Positions 1-9,921 of a stretch of DNA of 64,000 nucleotides are shown here, in pieces. Location of the stretch: positions 3,348,001 to 3,412,000 of the forward strand of contig JAWZSP010000005.1 of the NCBI GenBank assembly GCA_034401135.1, read 5' to 3'. Numbering within the stretch: position 1 is the stretch's first letter; the number at the start of each line of letters is the position of its first letter. The notes beneath the pieces were generated by a model. The model worked only from the letters and a program-made list of their open reading frames with translations, ran no database searches and was not told the origin of the DNA. The translations under genes were made by a program, and so were the position numbers. This DNA is from Volutella citrinella. Taxonomy: Eukaryota; Ascomycota; Sordariomycetes; Hypocreales; Nectriaceae.

Positions 1-184
1 GCTGGCCAAGCAGTATGTGGATGAATTCTACATGCCGAATATATTTTTCCATCTCGACATGACGTATGCTATTCTGCGCAAGGAGGGCGTGGACGTGGGC
101 AAGATGGACTACCTGAGGAACTTTGTCATGAGCCACTTGTCCGCGGAGGACCAAGCCAGAGCCAGGGAGGCCGCGGCCAAGTAG
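1..184 (+). CDS. DUF1993-like protein, C-terminal end only
   Basis: The reading frame is open from base 2 to a TAG at 182-184 and encodes the last 60 residues of a protein that starts outside the window. The segment reads YVDEFYMPNIFFHLDMTYAI, then a helical stretch, and ends in an Ala/Arg-rich tail. The FHLDMTYAILR segment is typical of the DUF1993 family, small helical proteins of unknown role found in fungi and bacteria. No intron is needed in this part. I am fairly sure this is coding; the family call rests on a short segment. The gene is cut by the window edge, so its start, length and neighbours cannot be judged. Confidence 0.7.
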   Translation, partial: LAKQYVDEFYMPNIFFHLDMTYAILRKEGVDVGKMDYLRNFVMSHLSAEDQARAREAAAK

Positions 185-350
185 GCGTCATTTATTTGCA
201 GGGGATAGTACGGCGTAGTCGAGACGTGATGGACTGCTCTGTACTTGGAAAGCTGTTTTCATTAAGCCTCACCACTCTCATGATAGGAGAAACTCGTTTT
301 CCACACCACGCACCGAAACCCATCTCTGGCCCCAGAAGCCAAAGGGGACC

Positions 351-1270
351 CTAATTCGCCACTCTAACTTGCTTTCCTCCTGACCTGCTCTCCAAGTAGC
401 TCCAGAACAAGCCCATCAACATGAAGAGACTCAGTGTCTGCCCAAATGTCCACCCGCCGTACTCCACGTGCTTCTTGTTCCTCGCAATCACCATCTCGAG
501 CGAGACGACGACGAAGGTGGCAAACACGAGGTAGGGAAAGAGAGTAACGACAATCCTTGGCTTTTTGTCATCCCTTCTGAACAGCCGCTTGAACTTCCCC
601 CACAGGTCTTCCCTCTTCTCCATGTAAATCTTGGTGAGCAGCGTCATCACGAAGGCGACAGAGAAGACGATGGAGGCGGCGACGGCGAAGTACCTCACCG
701 TTGGGTCTTTGGCTGGGAAGTCCAGGCCAAAGAAGACAAAAAGAGTCTTGTCGCGGCACTTGCAATCGAGGTCCTCGGCCTTCATCCACGTGTAGCAGCT
801 CAAGACGGCGAAAAGCACAAATGCCACGGCGTTTAGGCCGTGCTCGAGGTGCGGCAACTCCGGGTCGTACCAGTAGACCCCGCGTGTCGCTAGGGTGAAG
901 CCAAGGAGCACGAGAAGGTGCAGTACGACGATGGAGTGGAAGAGGGACAGGCGCTTGCTGAATATCTCGACGAGGCCGGTGCAGAGTAGGGCGAGGCCCT
1001 GGATGCTCAGGAGCGACGCGATGGCCCGGTTAAACCGGTTCTGGGGCTCATCCTTTTCGAGGCCGGCCTTTTCCAAGATGCAGCCCGGAATGCGGCTGGC
1101 TAGGCAGAGAATGTATATCGCGAGGCGCACCTGGAGCCAGATTGTCAGTCAGTCTGGTGCATCGCAGGCATGGTCACTCTGAGCGGGCATGGACTTACCC
1201 CCAGGCCGCTCACGTCGGCATTGTCGGGGATCTTGCAACTGTCTTCGACGGTGCTGTTGTTGCACTTCAT
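351..1270 (-). CDS. Multi-pass membrane protein, unnamed fungal family
   Basis: Two exons, 1199-1270 and 351-1130, give 283 residues. The intron has a GTAAGT donor and a CAG acceptor and falls in phase 0; splicing gives ADVSGLG joined to VRLAIYIL, which is smooth. The start ATG at 1270 gives MKCNNSTVEDSCKIPD, a short N-terminus with an N-glycosylation sequon. About seven hydrophobic segments follow (roughly residues 25-40, 58-78, 85-105, 122-140, 165-188, 215-238, 248-268). A charged loop with EKREDLWGKFKRLFRR lies near residue 190. The pattern suggests an integral membrane protein. I do not recognise a functional family and no catalytic motif is visible. It is divergent from the gene starting at 1613. 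Confidence 0.75.
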
Positions 1271-1612
1271 TTCGATTGAATTTCGTGAAATGGTTGCAGT
1301 GTTGGGTTGGAAAGGACAAGTTGCAGCCTTGCGTGTTGAGTCTCCCACGTTGTTGAAGTCACCGCCTGGTGCCAGCTACCTCGCAACGCCACCCCCAAAA
1401 AGGCACTCTCTGCCTTTCAGCTGAAAGCACAATGTCAGGTCGGCTGCAGCTTTGACGGTACGCGTACCACGGGCGCTTACGTAGGGCTATTGTTGCACAG
1501 CATGGCGAGGCTGTGGCAATTTGGGGGGAGAGAAAAGATGTCCAGTGCAACACGACCAAAGTGGCCACTCCCCTCGAAGACCCTCCATCGACACCAACTA
1601 CACAGCGGGAAA
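1271..1612. other. Intergenic, divergent promoter region
   Basis: Separates two divergently transcribed membrane-protein genes, so it probably holds both promoters. Short open frames here overlap each other and show no domain. I see no RNA gene or repeat. Confidence 0.5.
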
Positions 1613-2601
1613 ATGGACTTGAGAACAATTCGCAAGTTACTACCGCATTGGAAGGATTGTATGCCCATTCGAGTTGCCTCCCCTCGCATGCTCACGTTGC
1701 TGACGACTTTCATCTAGTCCTCCTCTTCCTCGGCCTCACGCTCCTCGACGTGGTCCTGAACGTCATCGCCGGGGTCGCCGCCGCCGCCACTGGACAACAT
1801 GCGGAGCCCTCTTCAGACCTGTCAACGTCAAGGAAGTTGCAGACAGGGGCGCTGGCAGGGCTGACCAAGGCCGCGGCACTGGCGCTCTTCAGGCTGGCTA
1901 GAGACGCCAGCCTGGGCAGCAACGCCAGAGAGAGGCACCCTTTGAGCGTCGCGCTTCTCGGTGCACTCTCCAAGTTTGTGGTTGCGATAGTCGTCACGGC
2001 GCAAGTGAGATTCCAGGCCGGGAAACAGGACGGTACGTTGCCATGAGCCCGAGGTCTGGCCAACGAGTTTACTGATGTGCGCATTCCATATGAGCAGGCG
2101 AGCACAACTGGGACGACTTGCTACTCGCATCCATTGTTGCTGCTATTCCCTGGCTTGTTGAGACCCTCCCCATTCACCTTCTTGCGTCCCAGACTTTTGT
2201 GCACCTCCAGGAGATGGGCAAGGGGTTGCTGACAAGGGCCAACCTGCCAGGTCGATTGACGACCGGACACCGGCGCTCGGGTCGAAGATGGGAGATTCTG
2301 TCCCCCGACAACTCTAAGGCTATCGAACTTACAAAGTACACCATCATTTACGTATACGTTATTGTCATTGACATTGTGGTTGGCGTTACGTTTGCGGAAA
2401 TGGCACGCAGCCTCGGTGCGTATTGACTTGGGCAGGAATCACGCAGCGAGACTAACCATTTATGCAACAACTACAGACAGTAAGATCTGCGAAACTAAAA
2501 CGGCCGCAGCCGCAGGCGCCGTGTTTGGGTGCATCTCGGGTCTCTCGACGGCTTATACGAATCCCGCAAGTGACAGCCAAGCAGCCGGCGTGAGGAGATG
2601 A
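1613..2601 (+). CDS. Small membrane protein, unnamed, four exons
   Basis: Exons 1613-1658, 1718-2032, 2098-2415 and 2477-2601 join in frame at every junction (GTATGC, GTACGT and GTGCGT donors; first intron has a GCTGAC branch site). The product is 267 residues. It starts MDLRTIRKLLPHWKD, followed by a hydrophobic segment (LLFLGLTLLDVVLNVIAGV), a second around SVALLGALSKFVVAIVVTA, and a third, YTIIYVYVIVIDIVVGV, near residue 205. The end is small-residue rich (AAAAGAVFGCISGLSTAY). Several membrane passes are likely. The family is not recognised. Continuity of all three splice joins supports a real gene, although none of its exons would stand out alone. Confidence 0.65.
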
Positions 2602-3766
2602 CGGTATAAATGGAATACTGGGAGGTTTTTTATTCCAGCGCCTATGAAAAAGTTAATTACAGCTATCCCACTCGTCGGGTCCGATGACATATCATTACGG
2701 CGGCAACGCTTCATCTGGGGCTTCTGACCAGGCAAAGGGCGATCCATCCGGACCAGACATTTCCTGGCTGCTCCGCGGATGATGTCGGCAACCTTGAGAT
2801 TTTCTCGCTCACACAAATGAGTCGAGATGCCACAACGGCACTCATATACCCGGGTTTACACGCCAGGGGACCGCTCAACAGTTCCGTCTAGCCGGTGGCT
2901 TGCCCAACGGCCACTAGCGAGGCACCAACTGCGGCTCCGCCAGCTCGAAGCATGCGTCCGCCACGCGAGGACGGGGCTATTTATCGCCTCTTTTTTTTTT
3001 TCTCTTGCATCTCAACTGTGTCAAGGTGGCATGTTAACTCCGGGGGGCGTCGGGCAGCAGGTCCATTGCTGCAAGGATTGGTCGGACATTGGACTCACGC
3101 CACTGGATATCAAGCCAGGGCGGAAATGTGAGCAGCTGAAGCTCCCTCGGCCATCAGGGGTCCTTTGATTCGCTCGAATTGGCCTGTGCTAGTGACAGTG
3201 CCACGACGCAGATCATAGTCTAGATGCAGGCGGGGGGGGTATTGTAGTTAGTTGGTGCCCGCCTGCAACCTCGGCCTTCAACCCCAACCAGGGTGATGGG
3301 ACTGCGGCTGGCCTTGCTCTTTTGAAGCCTTGTCCGATGCCCTTCCACTCGAGCCTTGCCATTGTCGTCCAAAAGCCCGAGATGCCGTGTGGTTAGTGTC
3401 TCCGTCCCGGCTTACCTCACCACGCGACCGCCTCCACTCACGGACAGCTTTCCATCACCTCATCCCCCCCCCCCCCCCCCCCCCGAATCCCCGGCAATCT
3501 GTCATCAATGACAAAATTGCCGAAGCCGGCAGATCGACACATAGATCGTAACTCACAGCACTTGCCCACGATCCCAGATCCACGATCCCAGATCCAGCCA
3601 AGCATCGAGCCCCAGAGAGTCAGTGCTGTAGAATGCATCTCCTGTTTTAGTCCGGATCCCGACAAACGCCCGAGCAGCTCCGCCGTAAAACCAGCCCCGA
3701 TTGACTGGTTGATTGATAGGTTCCTGCACGTCGTTCTATGTACGCAGCTCCAGCAACAGACAAAAC
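2602..3766. other. Intergenic with homopolymer runs
   Basis: No convincing gene. It holds a run of 11 T at 2991-3001, a run of 8 G at 3232-3239, a run of about 21 C at 3464-3484, and a short direct repeat (GATCCCAGATCCAC-like) around 3571-3598. The last part is probably the 5' leader of the gene starting at 3767. Confidence 0.6.
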
Positions 3767-4345
3767 ATGAAGGCACGCAAGAAACTCAACTTCAGCCTGC
3801 CCATCCCGAATGACGTCCCGACAGACTATGTCCTCGACTACATCAGGACCTACTACCCCTGGATTCTACTCAACCCCAACATCGCCGACTTCCATGAGCA
3901 GCCCTCCAACCCAGATGAAATCGCCAACGACCCCTTCTTTGCGCCCTTTGACGAGTCTGTGCGCACCTTCATGACCTACGAGGTCATCGAGCTGGTCCCG
4001 GGCGTCCAGACCCAGACTCCATGGCCGCTCATCTTCCAGTCCATGCCCGACGGCATCCGCGCTCGTGGCTACAATGGCCGCTACGGCACCACGGTATGGG
4101 GCATCCTGCAGATTCGCCGCCGCGAGCCCGCTTCAGAGCTACCGCCTACACCGCCGCAATCTTCCCCCGGGTCGGTCATGGAGGCTGAGGTGCGGTGGGA
4201 GTTGTATGATGAGTTCACCGTGGAGTGCAACTCGCTGATGATGCCCTACACTGAGAAGCTGTGTCTCGACAACCACATGGATACGACGAAGAGAATGATG
4301 GCCGAGGTGACGGAATGGCACGCCAAGGGCATAAAGTTCAAATGA
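3767..4345 (+). CDS. DUF7053-like fungal protein
   Basis: A single exon of 192 residues. ATG at 3767 was chosen because the conserved-looking sequence (KKLNFSLPIPNDVPTDYVLD) begins right after it; an in-frame upstream ATG at 3713 would add a weak leader. The order of features is a beta-strand N-terminus, a proline-rich loop with ADFHEQPSNPDEIANDPFF, a central F/Y-rich part (TFMTYEVIELVPGVQT), then WPLIFQSMPDGIRARG, a variable Pro/Ser loop near residue 130, and a C-terminal helix (TTKRMMAEVTEWHAKG). This layout fits fungal proteins annotated DUF7053, whose fold suggests a lipid- or ligand-binding helix-grip shape. No function is established. The family name is from memory, the gene itself is clear. 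Confidence 0.75.
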   Translation: MKARKKLNFSLPIPNDVPTDYVLDYIRTYYPWILLNPNIADFHEQPSNPDEIANDPFFAPFDESVRTFMTYEVIELVPGVQTQTPWPLIFQSMPDGIRARGYNGRYGTTVWGILQIRRREPASELPPTPPQSSPGSVMEAEVRWELYDEFTVECNSLMMPYTEKLCLDNHMDTTKRMMAEVTEWHAKGIKFK

Positions 4346-5364
4346 AGAAGCTCGGACCAGTCGCGATGCTGGAGGGTACAAGGACCGAGAGAGGCTCGAT
4401 CTCCATCGCAGTGGACGTATCATGTTCACAGCCAGAACTGGCCTGGCTTCTTACTTGACGATCCCTAGATCAACGGTCCGCAAGCATGTGCGGTGCCCAG
4501 GCCCTTTGATGGCGTTAGTCGTGTCGTTGCTGGAAGAATGGCAGCATTCACTGTCCTGGGTTGGTTGACAAAGGTCCAATCCGGACAAGGCGTCACCCAT
4601 TATGGCAGCATTCAACGGCCAGCGAGCGGCAGCTGATTCCATATTCTCAGAGAGCATGAGTCTCTCCGCGAGATCTGTCTAGAGAAAACGTCGACAGCTC
4701 CAGTTGCATCTGCTAGGCGGCAGGTTAGGGACACTGGTGATACACCAGCCGGCCAATACAAGCGGCACGAGATCGGCAACCCAGCATGTCACCCAGTTGC
4801 ACGGTACTTTTAACGGGTGGGTTTGAGTCAATTCTAGATACCCAGGGATCTGTTTAGCTACTAGATTACACTAGCCAAGTCAAATTCTATAAACAATTAC
4901 AAATACGAAAAACATGCCTCGCGATTTGACACCCGAACACTCTGGCCGCCACGGTGCCGAACTATATATGTTCGAAAAGGGTAAGATGAATTATACTGTT
5001 GTCAAGCTGCTCAGGTTGTCTCTGCCGCCGTCAACACTTTTAGGTATATACGTAGAGAGAATCTAGGCAATACCGCAATCAGGCAGACACAAATAGCTAT
5101 TAAAAACAACCAAACCTTTCGAATTGTTAAATCTATACTAACTCCTACGAACCTCAAATTCGCCTAAAATGTATATAAATACAGCTTCGCTAGCTATCCC
5201 TTCTTACGAAATTCGAAGCTCTAGGGTAGGGCCAATCTAGGCTGGTGGGTGGTTGCTTACGGAAAATGTGACGCTTAGATACGGCGTCCGGCGCCACTCA
5301 AGCTCCATCTGACAACCTCGACAAGTCCATCCTTCCCACGCAGCAAGACAGACACGAGCGCATC
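4346..5364. other. Intergenic with an AT-rich, possibly RIP-mutated island
   Basis: From about 4830 to 5240 the sequence is much richer in A and T, and in TA dinucleotides, than anything around it, and has no long open frame. This looks like decayed repeat DNA mutated by repeat-induced point mutation, but I cannot identify the parent element. The flanks (4346-4830 and 5240-5364) are ordinary spacer. Confidence 0.5.
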
Positions 5365-5832
5365 ATGTCGCCAGCCTGGTGGGCGCTTCGCCTGATACAG
5401 AGCTTAGAGGTGAGTTGACAATTATCTTCCCCATTCTATTGGCGGCCGACTAACGCTATTCCACCAGGACAAGATTGTCGAGACCGTATGCCACCAACTC
5501 TCTTCGCTCCACGACGGGCCCATTGCTGACTGATGGCAGATCCTCCGACAGCCTGGCTTCCACCGCGCCGTGGGCAAGATACACAAGTCGGTCCACGAGC
5601 GGAAATACGGCCGCAACCCCAACGAGCCCCTCGCGCCGGGCGAGGCGACCGGTACGCTTGTGCCCCTCTTCCCGAGTCCTCGTTGCCCCATTGCAAGCTG
5701 CTAACCGGGCACACAGCCGACCCAAACGGGGACGACCGACCACAGCGCTTCGCCAGACACTTCCTCGATGAGCTGAGGAACCAGTTCCGCGGAAAGCCGA
5801 CCGATCTCCCCCACGAACCGCCCAAGAAGTGA
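5365..5832 (+). CDS. MRX7-like small mitochondrial protein
   Basis: Four short exons, 5365-5409, 5468-5485, 5540-5651 and 5717-5832, give 96 residues; all junctions keep frame (GTGAGT, GTATGC and GTACGC donors). The protein starts MSPAWWALRLIQSLEDKIVE, continues LRQPGFHRAVGKIHKSVHER, and ends in a charged tail (FARHFLDELRNQFRGKP). The pattern of an N-terminal amphipathic helix followed by FHRAV..IH..VH fits the MRX7 family, components of the MIOREX assemblies that organise yeast mitochondrial gene expression. The family call is moderate because the protein is so short. An 18-base exon makes this gene easy to miss. Confidence 0.6.
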
Positions 5833-6355
5833 AGCCGCGGGGGGCACCGACAGACGAACCCGATGTCGCCCGACGCAATGCTTACAACCCACGCCACTCC
5901 ACTCCACTCCAACCCGCCACCACAACCTCCCTTCACTAGGGAAAACACCCAACCGTCCGGGGTGTGAGGAAGAACATGGCCGCTTCAAACGCAGATGCAT
6001 GTCAACTGTACTCCCCTGCGAGCGCGACCTGCGATACAGCGGCTGCTGAGATTACGCCGCCGTCTGTCGACGATTCGGAACGACCTTGGTTGAGACGGTC
6101 AGCTATTTGACAAGATTGGATTCGATGTTCGATGTGCCAAGATCATCAACAACGCCGATCAAGGAGCAATGGCTGTTCCGGAACGATGGTGGTAAAAGAG
6201 TGATACCACAGGGACTACCCAGGCATGCCGCCACTGTGTATAATAGCGATAGAGAACAACATGAGACAATACCTCATTTCATGCCTTTCATGTACACTGT
6301 ACTGACTATCTGAATACACTGAACATGTAACATGCTTCCAGAGTGCGACCCCAAT
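5833..6355. other. Intergenic between converging genes
   Basis: Lies between the 3' ends of two converging genes, so it holds both 3' untranslated regions. No domain-bearing open frame, RNA gene or repeat seen. Confidence 0.5.
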
Positions 6356-8408
6356 TCACGCCATGCCGCCTGCAATTTGTCCAACGCCGTTGACAAAATC
6401 GGTCATGTTCCAGGGGTCGCTGCTCTTCTTGCCAACCTTCATCATGGAGACGCCCCCCTGCTCCACGTGCCTGCAGTGCCGCGTCTTCTTCCCCCAGCAC
6501 GAGCTGCACAGGTCCTTGTCCAGGCACTTCTTGCAGTACCACGCCATATCCCCGGCGTCAATATTCTTCCAGCAACCGTGGCAGCCCGCCTTGGCCGCCT
6601 TGCGCGCGGGCACGTCCTTGCCTGCCTGGAGGACGACCCATTGGCCGTTGGAGGCACACGCTCCCATGTGCAGGCACTCCCGGCAGAAGTACTCTACGCC
6701 CCCGAAGGCGCTTGGCGCACGATAGGCATTGTTCCCCGGGGCCAGGCCGTTTTGGCATCCGCGGCAGAGCACGGCGACTATAATGTCGATTGTAGGAGTC
6801 GGGCCCATTGACTGTGGGGGTTGAGCAATAGGTGCGCCAATAGCCGCGCTGGGGTGGTATGGAGGAGGCAACGGGGTATCTTGCGGTGAAGAGAATACCG
6901 GTCGTGCCGGAGGGCGAGCTTCGAACTGTGGCCGTGGTGGCGAGGGCGGAGTTGGAGGTTGGACAACGCCAGTGTGCTGCCACTGCTTTGAAGCCGTAGA
7001 TTGGGAACCTGACAGGCACGAGGCTGGTTGCGGTGATGAGCCGCCCGCTCGTTCAGTATGGAGCTCAATGGCCCATAGTGCCTGGACAAACTCCTCCTTG
7101 TCGAATCGTCCATTATGGTCCCGGTCAGTCTCTTCCCAGATCCTTGACAAGTCTGCCTTGTTCAGACCGCTGTCGAGAAACACAGCACCGGCCTCTATAC
7201 CGCTAAGATACGCCTTGCCGCCACACTCGGCGTCGAACTGCTTCTCGTAACGCTGGCGGGCTGCTTCCGGAATTGCTCGTGGCGGCGCGTCCCAGACTCC
7301 CGAGCGCATCGGCGGGACCTGCATGGAGTGGCGCACCCTGCGACCACTTGCGACTGGAGGTGCTCCTTGCAACATATCCGACGGAGGGGCAGGGGCGGAG
7401 AAGGAGTTGGAAGGGCGATGGTGGCCAGGGCCTGGACGCAAGCCTTGAGGCAGTGATGTTGCCGTGAAAGAGTTCGTCTTGGGGCGACGTGACTGGGGAG
7501 GAAGAGGAGGGGGAGGCGGCGACGAGCTTTTTGCCGATGACGGGGAATCTGGACTGCTATAAGTCTTTGGTGTATTGGATAAGATATTGGACATAAGCTC
7601 GTGAGACATCTCTGAACTCGGCACCTGATAGATATAGCGCGGGGGGCTGACTGTCACTTTTCGGCCTTCCAGGAGATAATAGTCGGAGTTCCATGCGCAG
7701 AGCGCCGTGTTTCGGCCGAGAATATAACCGCCGGCCTTCATCTCACCATGTGTAAAGGACTGCAAGCTCGTTGATAGAGCCCGTGGAAGGTTAACGGACA
7801 GAATCTCAGAGCCAGCGCGAATAATAACTGCGTCGTTGGCACCAAAAAAGACATCGCCCACAGGCGAGTATTGCCTTGTTGTTGATCGCAAATCAAGGTA
7901 TGGACTCGCCAGCGAGCAGAAGGAGGGTGAGAAGCCCTGCGAGTGCGAGATCTGGACTGCGCCATCTGTGAAACGAATGAACCACCCACCCAGGGGTGAG
8001 AAGGAGATGTGCTCTATTGAAGTCGCCGGTTGCGCGGCGGCAAGGAGATCTCTGCGGTTCGACAGCACTTGGAATTTCGTCAGCTTCATGTCGACAAGAA
8101 CTTCACAAGTCAACGAGTTGGCGCACATTCACCGCCCTTGGTCATGATGGCATAATCCCCATTCGGTGCTGATGATACCCATGAGACCAGTGTGCCAGCC
8201 TTGCTAGGGTCATTGTATATTCCACCGAGTCGGTCCCATGCTTCCCGAATAGGCGCTGGGAGGTTCTTACTAAGGCGAGATTAGACGCTGTATGAAGTGG
8301 ACTCGGAACGAGCCGCTGCCAAATATTTGGATAATATGCCTACGCGACGGAGAAGTGATCGTTGCTGGCTGCCCACGAGTCCTGGGTGGTACCGAAAAAG
8401 ATAATCAT
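6356..8408 (-). CDS. EH-domain protein with Cys-rich C-terminal zinc-binding region
   Basis: Exons 8344-8408, 8133-8269 and 6356-8067 give 637 residues. The second intron (8068-8132) was chosen over a 32-base alternative because it has a GCTGAC branch site and keeps frame. Residues 1-220 look like beta-propeller-type strands (SFSPLGGWFIRFTDG, VGDVFFGANDAVIIR). A Pro/Ser-rich linker follows, with PPPPPLPP near residue 250. Around 337-403 is an EH-like EF-hand unit with loop DRDHNGRFDKEE, giving the acidic ligands for calcium. From about 500 to 620 there are two Cys-rich blocks (CRGCQNG..CRECLHMGAC, then CHGCWKNI..WYCKKCLDKDLCSSC..H..H), like ZZ-type zinc fingers. EH domains usually bind NPF motifs in endocytosis or actin control; that role is inferred. 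An earlier 5' exon is possible. Confidence 0.8.
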
Positions 8409-9921
8409 GTTAAAGGCTGATATATCGAATTAATGAACCTAGTAGACGGGTAGCCGTCTGCAAGTTCTTTCTTCCTTGGTTTTATTTTGCCTCCCGAAAA
8501 CCGTTGGCGTGGGCCATAATGAGATTTATCCTGTTGACCCTGCTGCGCCAGTACGAAAATAGCCGACGCAGGCCAAGCCTCGCTCCCGGGACACAATGAA
8601 CGGCGGGGAACGGGGCCAGGAACCAGAAACAACAGAGATCCATGTTCTGCTGAGCTGCAAGGCGCTCTTCAACGTCTCTAACTCATGTAGGCAAGATTCG
8701 GGAAGCCGGGGTGCAGCTGAGGGCTCCGATTTGCCAAAGATCCCCAGATGGCCCCAAGGTGGGTCGGACCAAACGTCAGCAAGCATACAAATTCCTCCGT
8801 CTTTCCAGGCCTTTATCCCGCTTGAGTCCGTGCCCAACAATGCCCCAATGGCCCTAGTTCGGCGCGGACCAGGCCTTGAAACACCTTCAATTCGCAGCAT
8901 CATAGAGCCTTTGCGTCATACTTTGGGCGTTGGAGGGGGGCTGCAAGAGTGGTCGCTAGTATTCAAGGGATTCAGTGAACGCCACGCGCAATGAGCTGGA
9001 GCGCCAAGCCAACCAACACACGGGCTGTCCCCCGTGTAATTTTATGTAGGTCCCTGATAAGCCTCGTTTCACTCTCCCAACTCAGCAGCGGATAAATTTG
9101 ATTTTCAGCTGTGTGCGGCCTTGCCCGCTATGAAAGCCCACTCGCCAGGCCCTGTGCCCTCGAAACAACAGAAGCAAAAATCTCGAAGTTACGAGATAAC
9201 CGGTAACTTTACCCTTGTCAAGACTATCGGAGCTTTGAGGGTTCAGTAGTCGGCACAAGGATGGAGGCCCGCGGCGGAGATAACAGAGGCAAGGACGACC
9301 TCGTGTACCTCGATGGCCTGAACAGTCGAATATCTGATCGGATGACGGCAAGCAGCTTCCTGAAATCTGCCTGTCAACGGCAAAAGATGATAAGGATCCA
9401 AGTAGCTCGGGTGGCTACCGGTCTGTCTGATGCATCATGCCTTTGGAACCGACTCTCTGGCCAAAGGTAGATGAGTAGTATGTGCTATTTGCAACATGCT
9501 AGCCAATTGATGCTTGCCACACTCGATTGTGGACATGGGTTTTTCAGCGCACCATGGGGCGGGCCGCGTTGGATTACCCATGACCCACCGTTGACGCATT
9601 GTTCAAACCTAATGTTGTTGGGGTTTGTTGTCGGCTCGAAGGAGGGTTTCTGATGATAGATAGACGACAAGGGCTGTTGAGTAGTTGACACTTTGAAGCC
9701 ATCCATCGCGGGTCTCGAAACATGATGCGTGAGAAGTACCCAAACTCTGAATGAAGTCATCGCTGCACAACGGTGGACTTGTCCCCGATTGTCAGTCAGC
9801 ACTCAATGGTTGACCGACATGGCCCATGATCCTTGCTTCGCTAGTGCTCGTGATGTGTTGGCACTGATAAAACGACGCAGGGGCGAATGGAAGGCTGTGT
9901 TGCCGGTAATGATAGGGTATC
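8409..9921. other. Intergenic, no gene supported
   Basis: About 1.5 kb between the 5' end of the EH-domain gene and the 3' end of a regulator gene. A 132-codon open frame at 8596-8994 (+) shows no hydrophobic pattern, domain or splice context, so I do not call it. Nothing else stands out. Confidence 0.5.

Noticed and set aside
8100..8132. 32-base intron in the EH-domain gene
   Set aside because: It keeps frame but is too short; the 65-base alternative ending at 8068 also keeps frame and has a proper branch site.
8596..8994. 132-codon open frame between genes
   Set aside because: No conserved pattern, hydrophobicity or splice partner, and other frames across it are also open.
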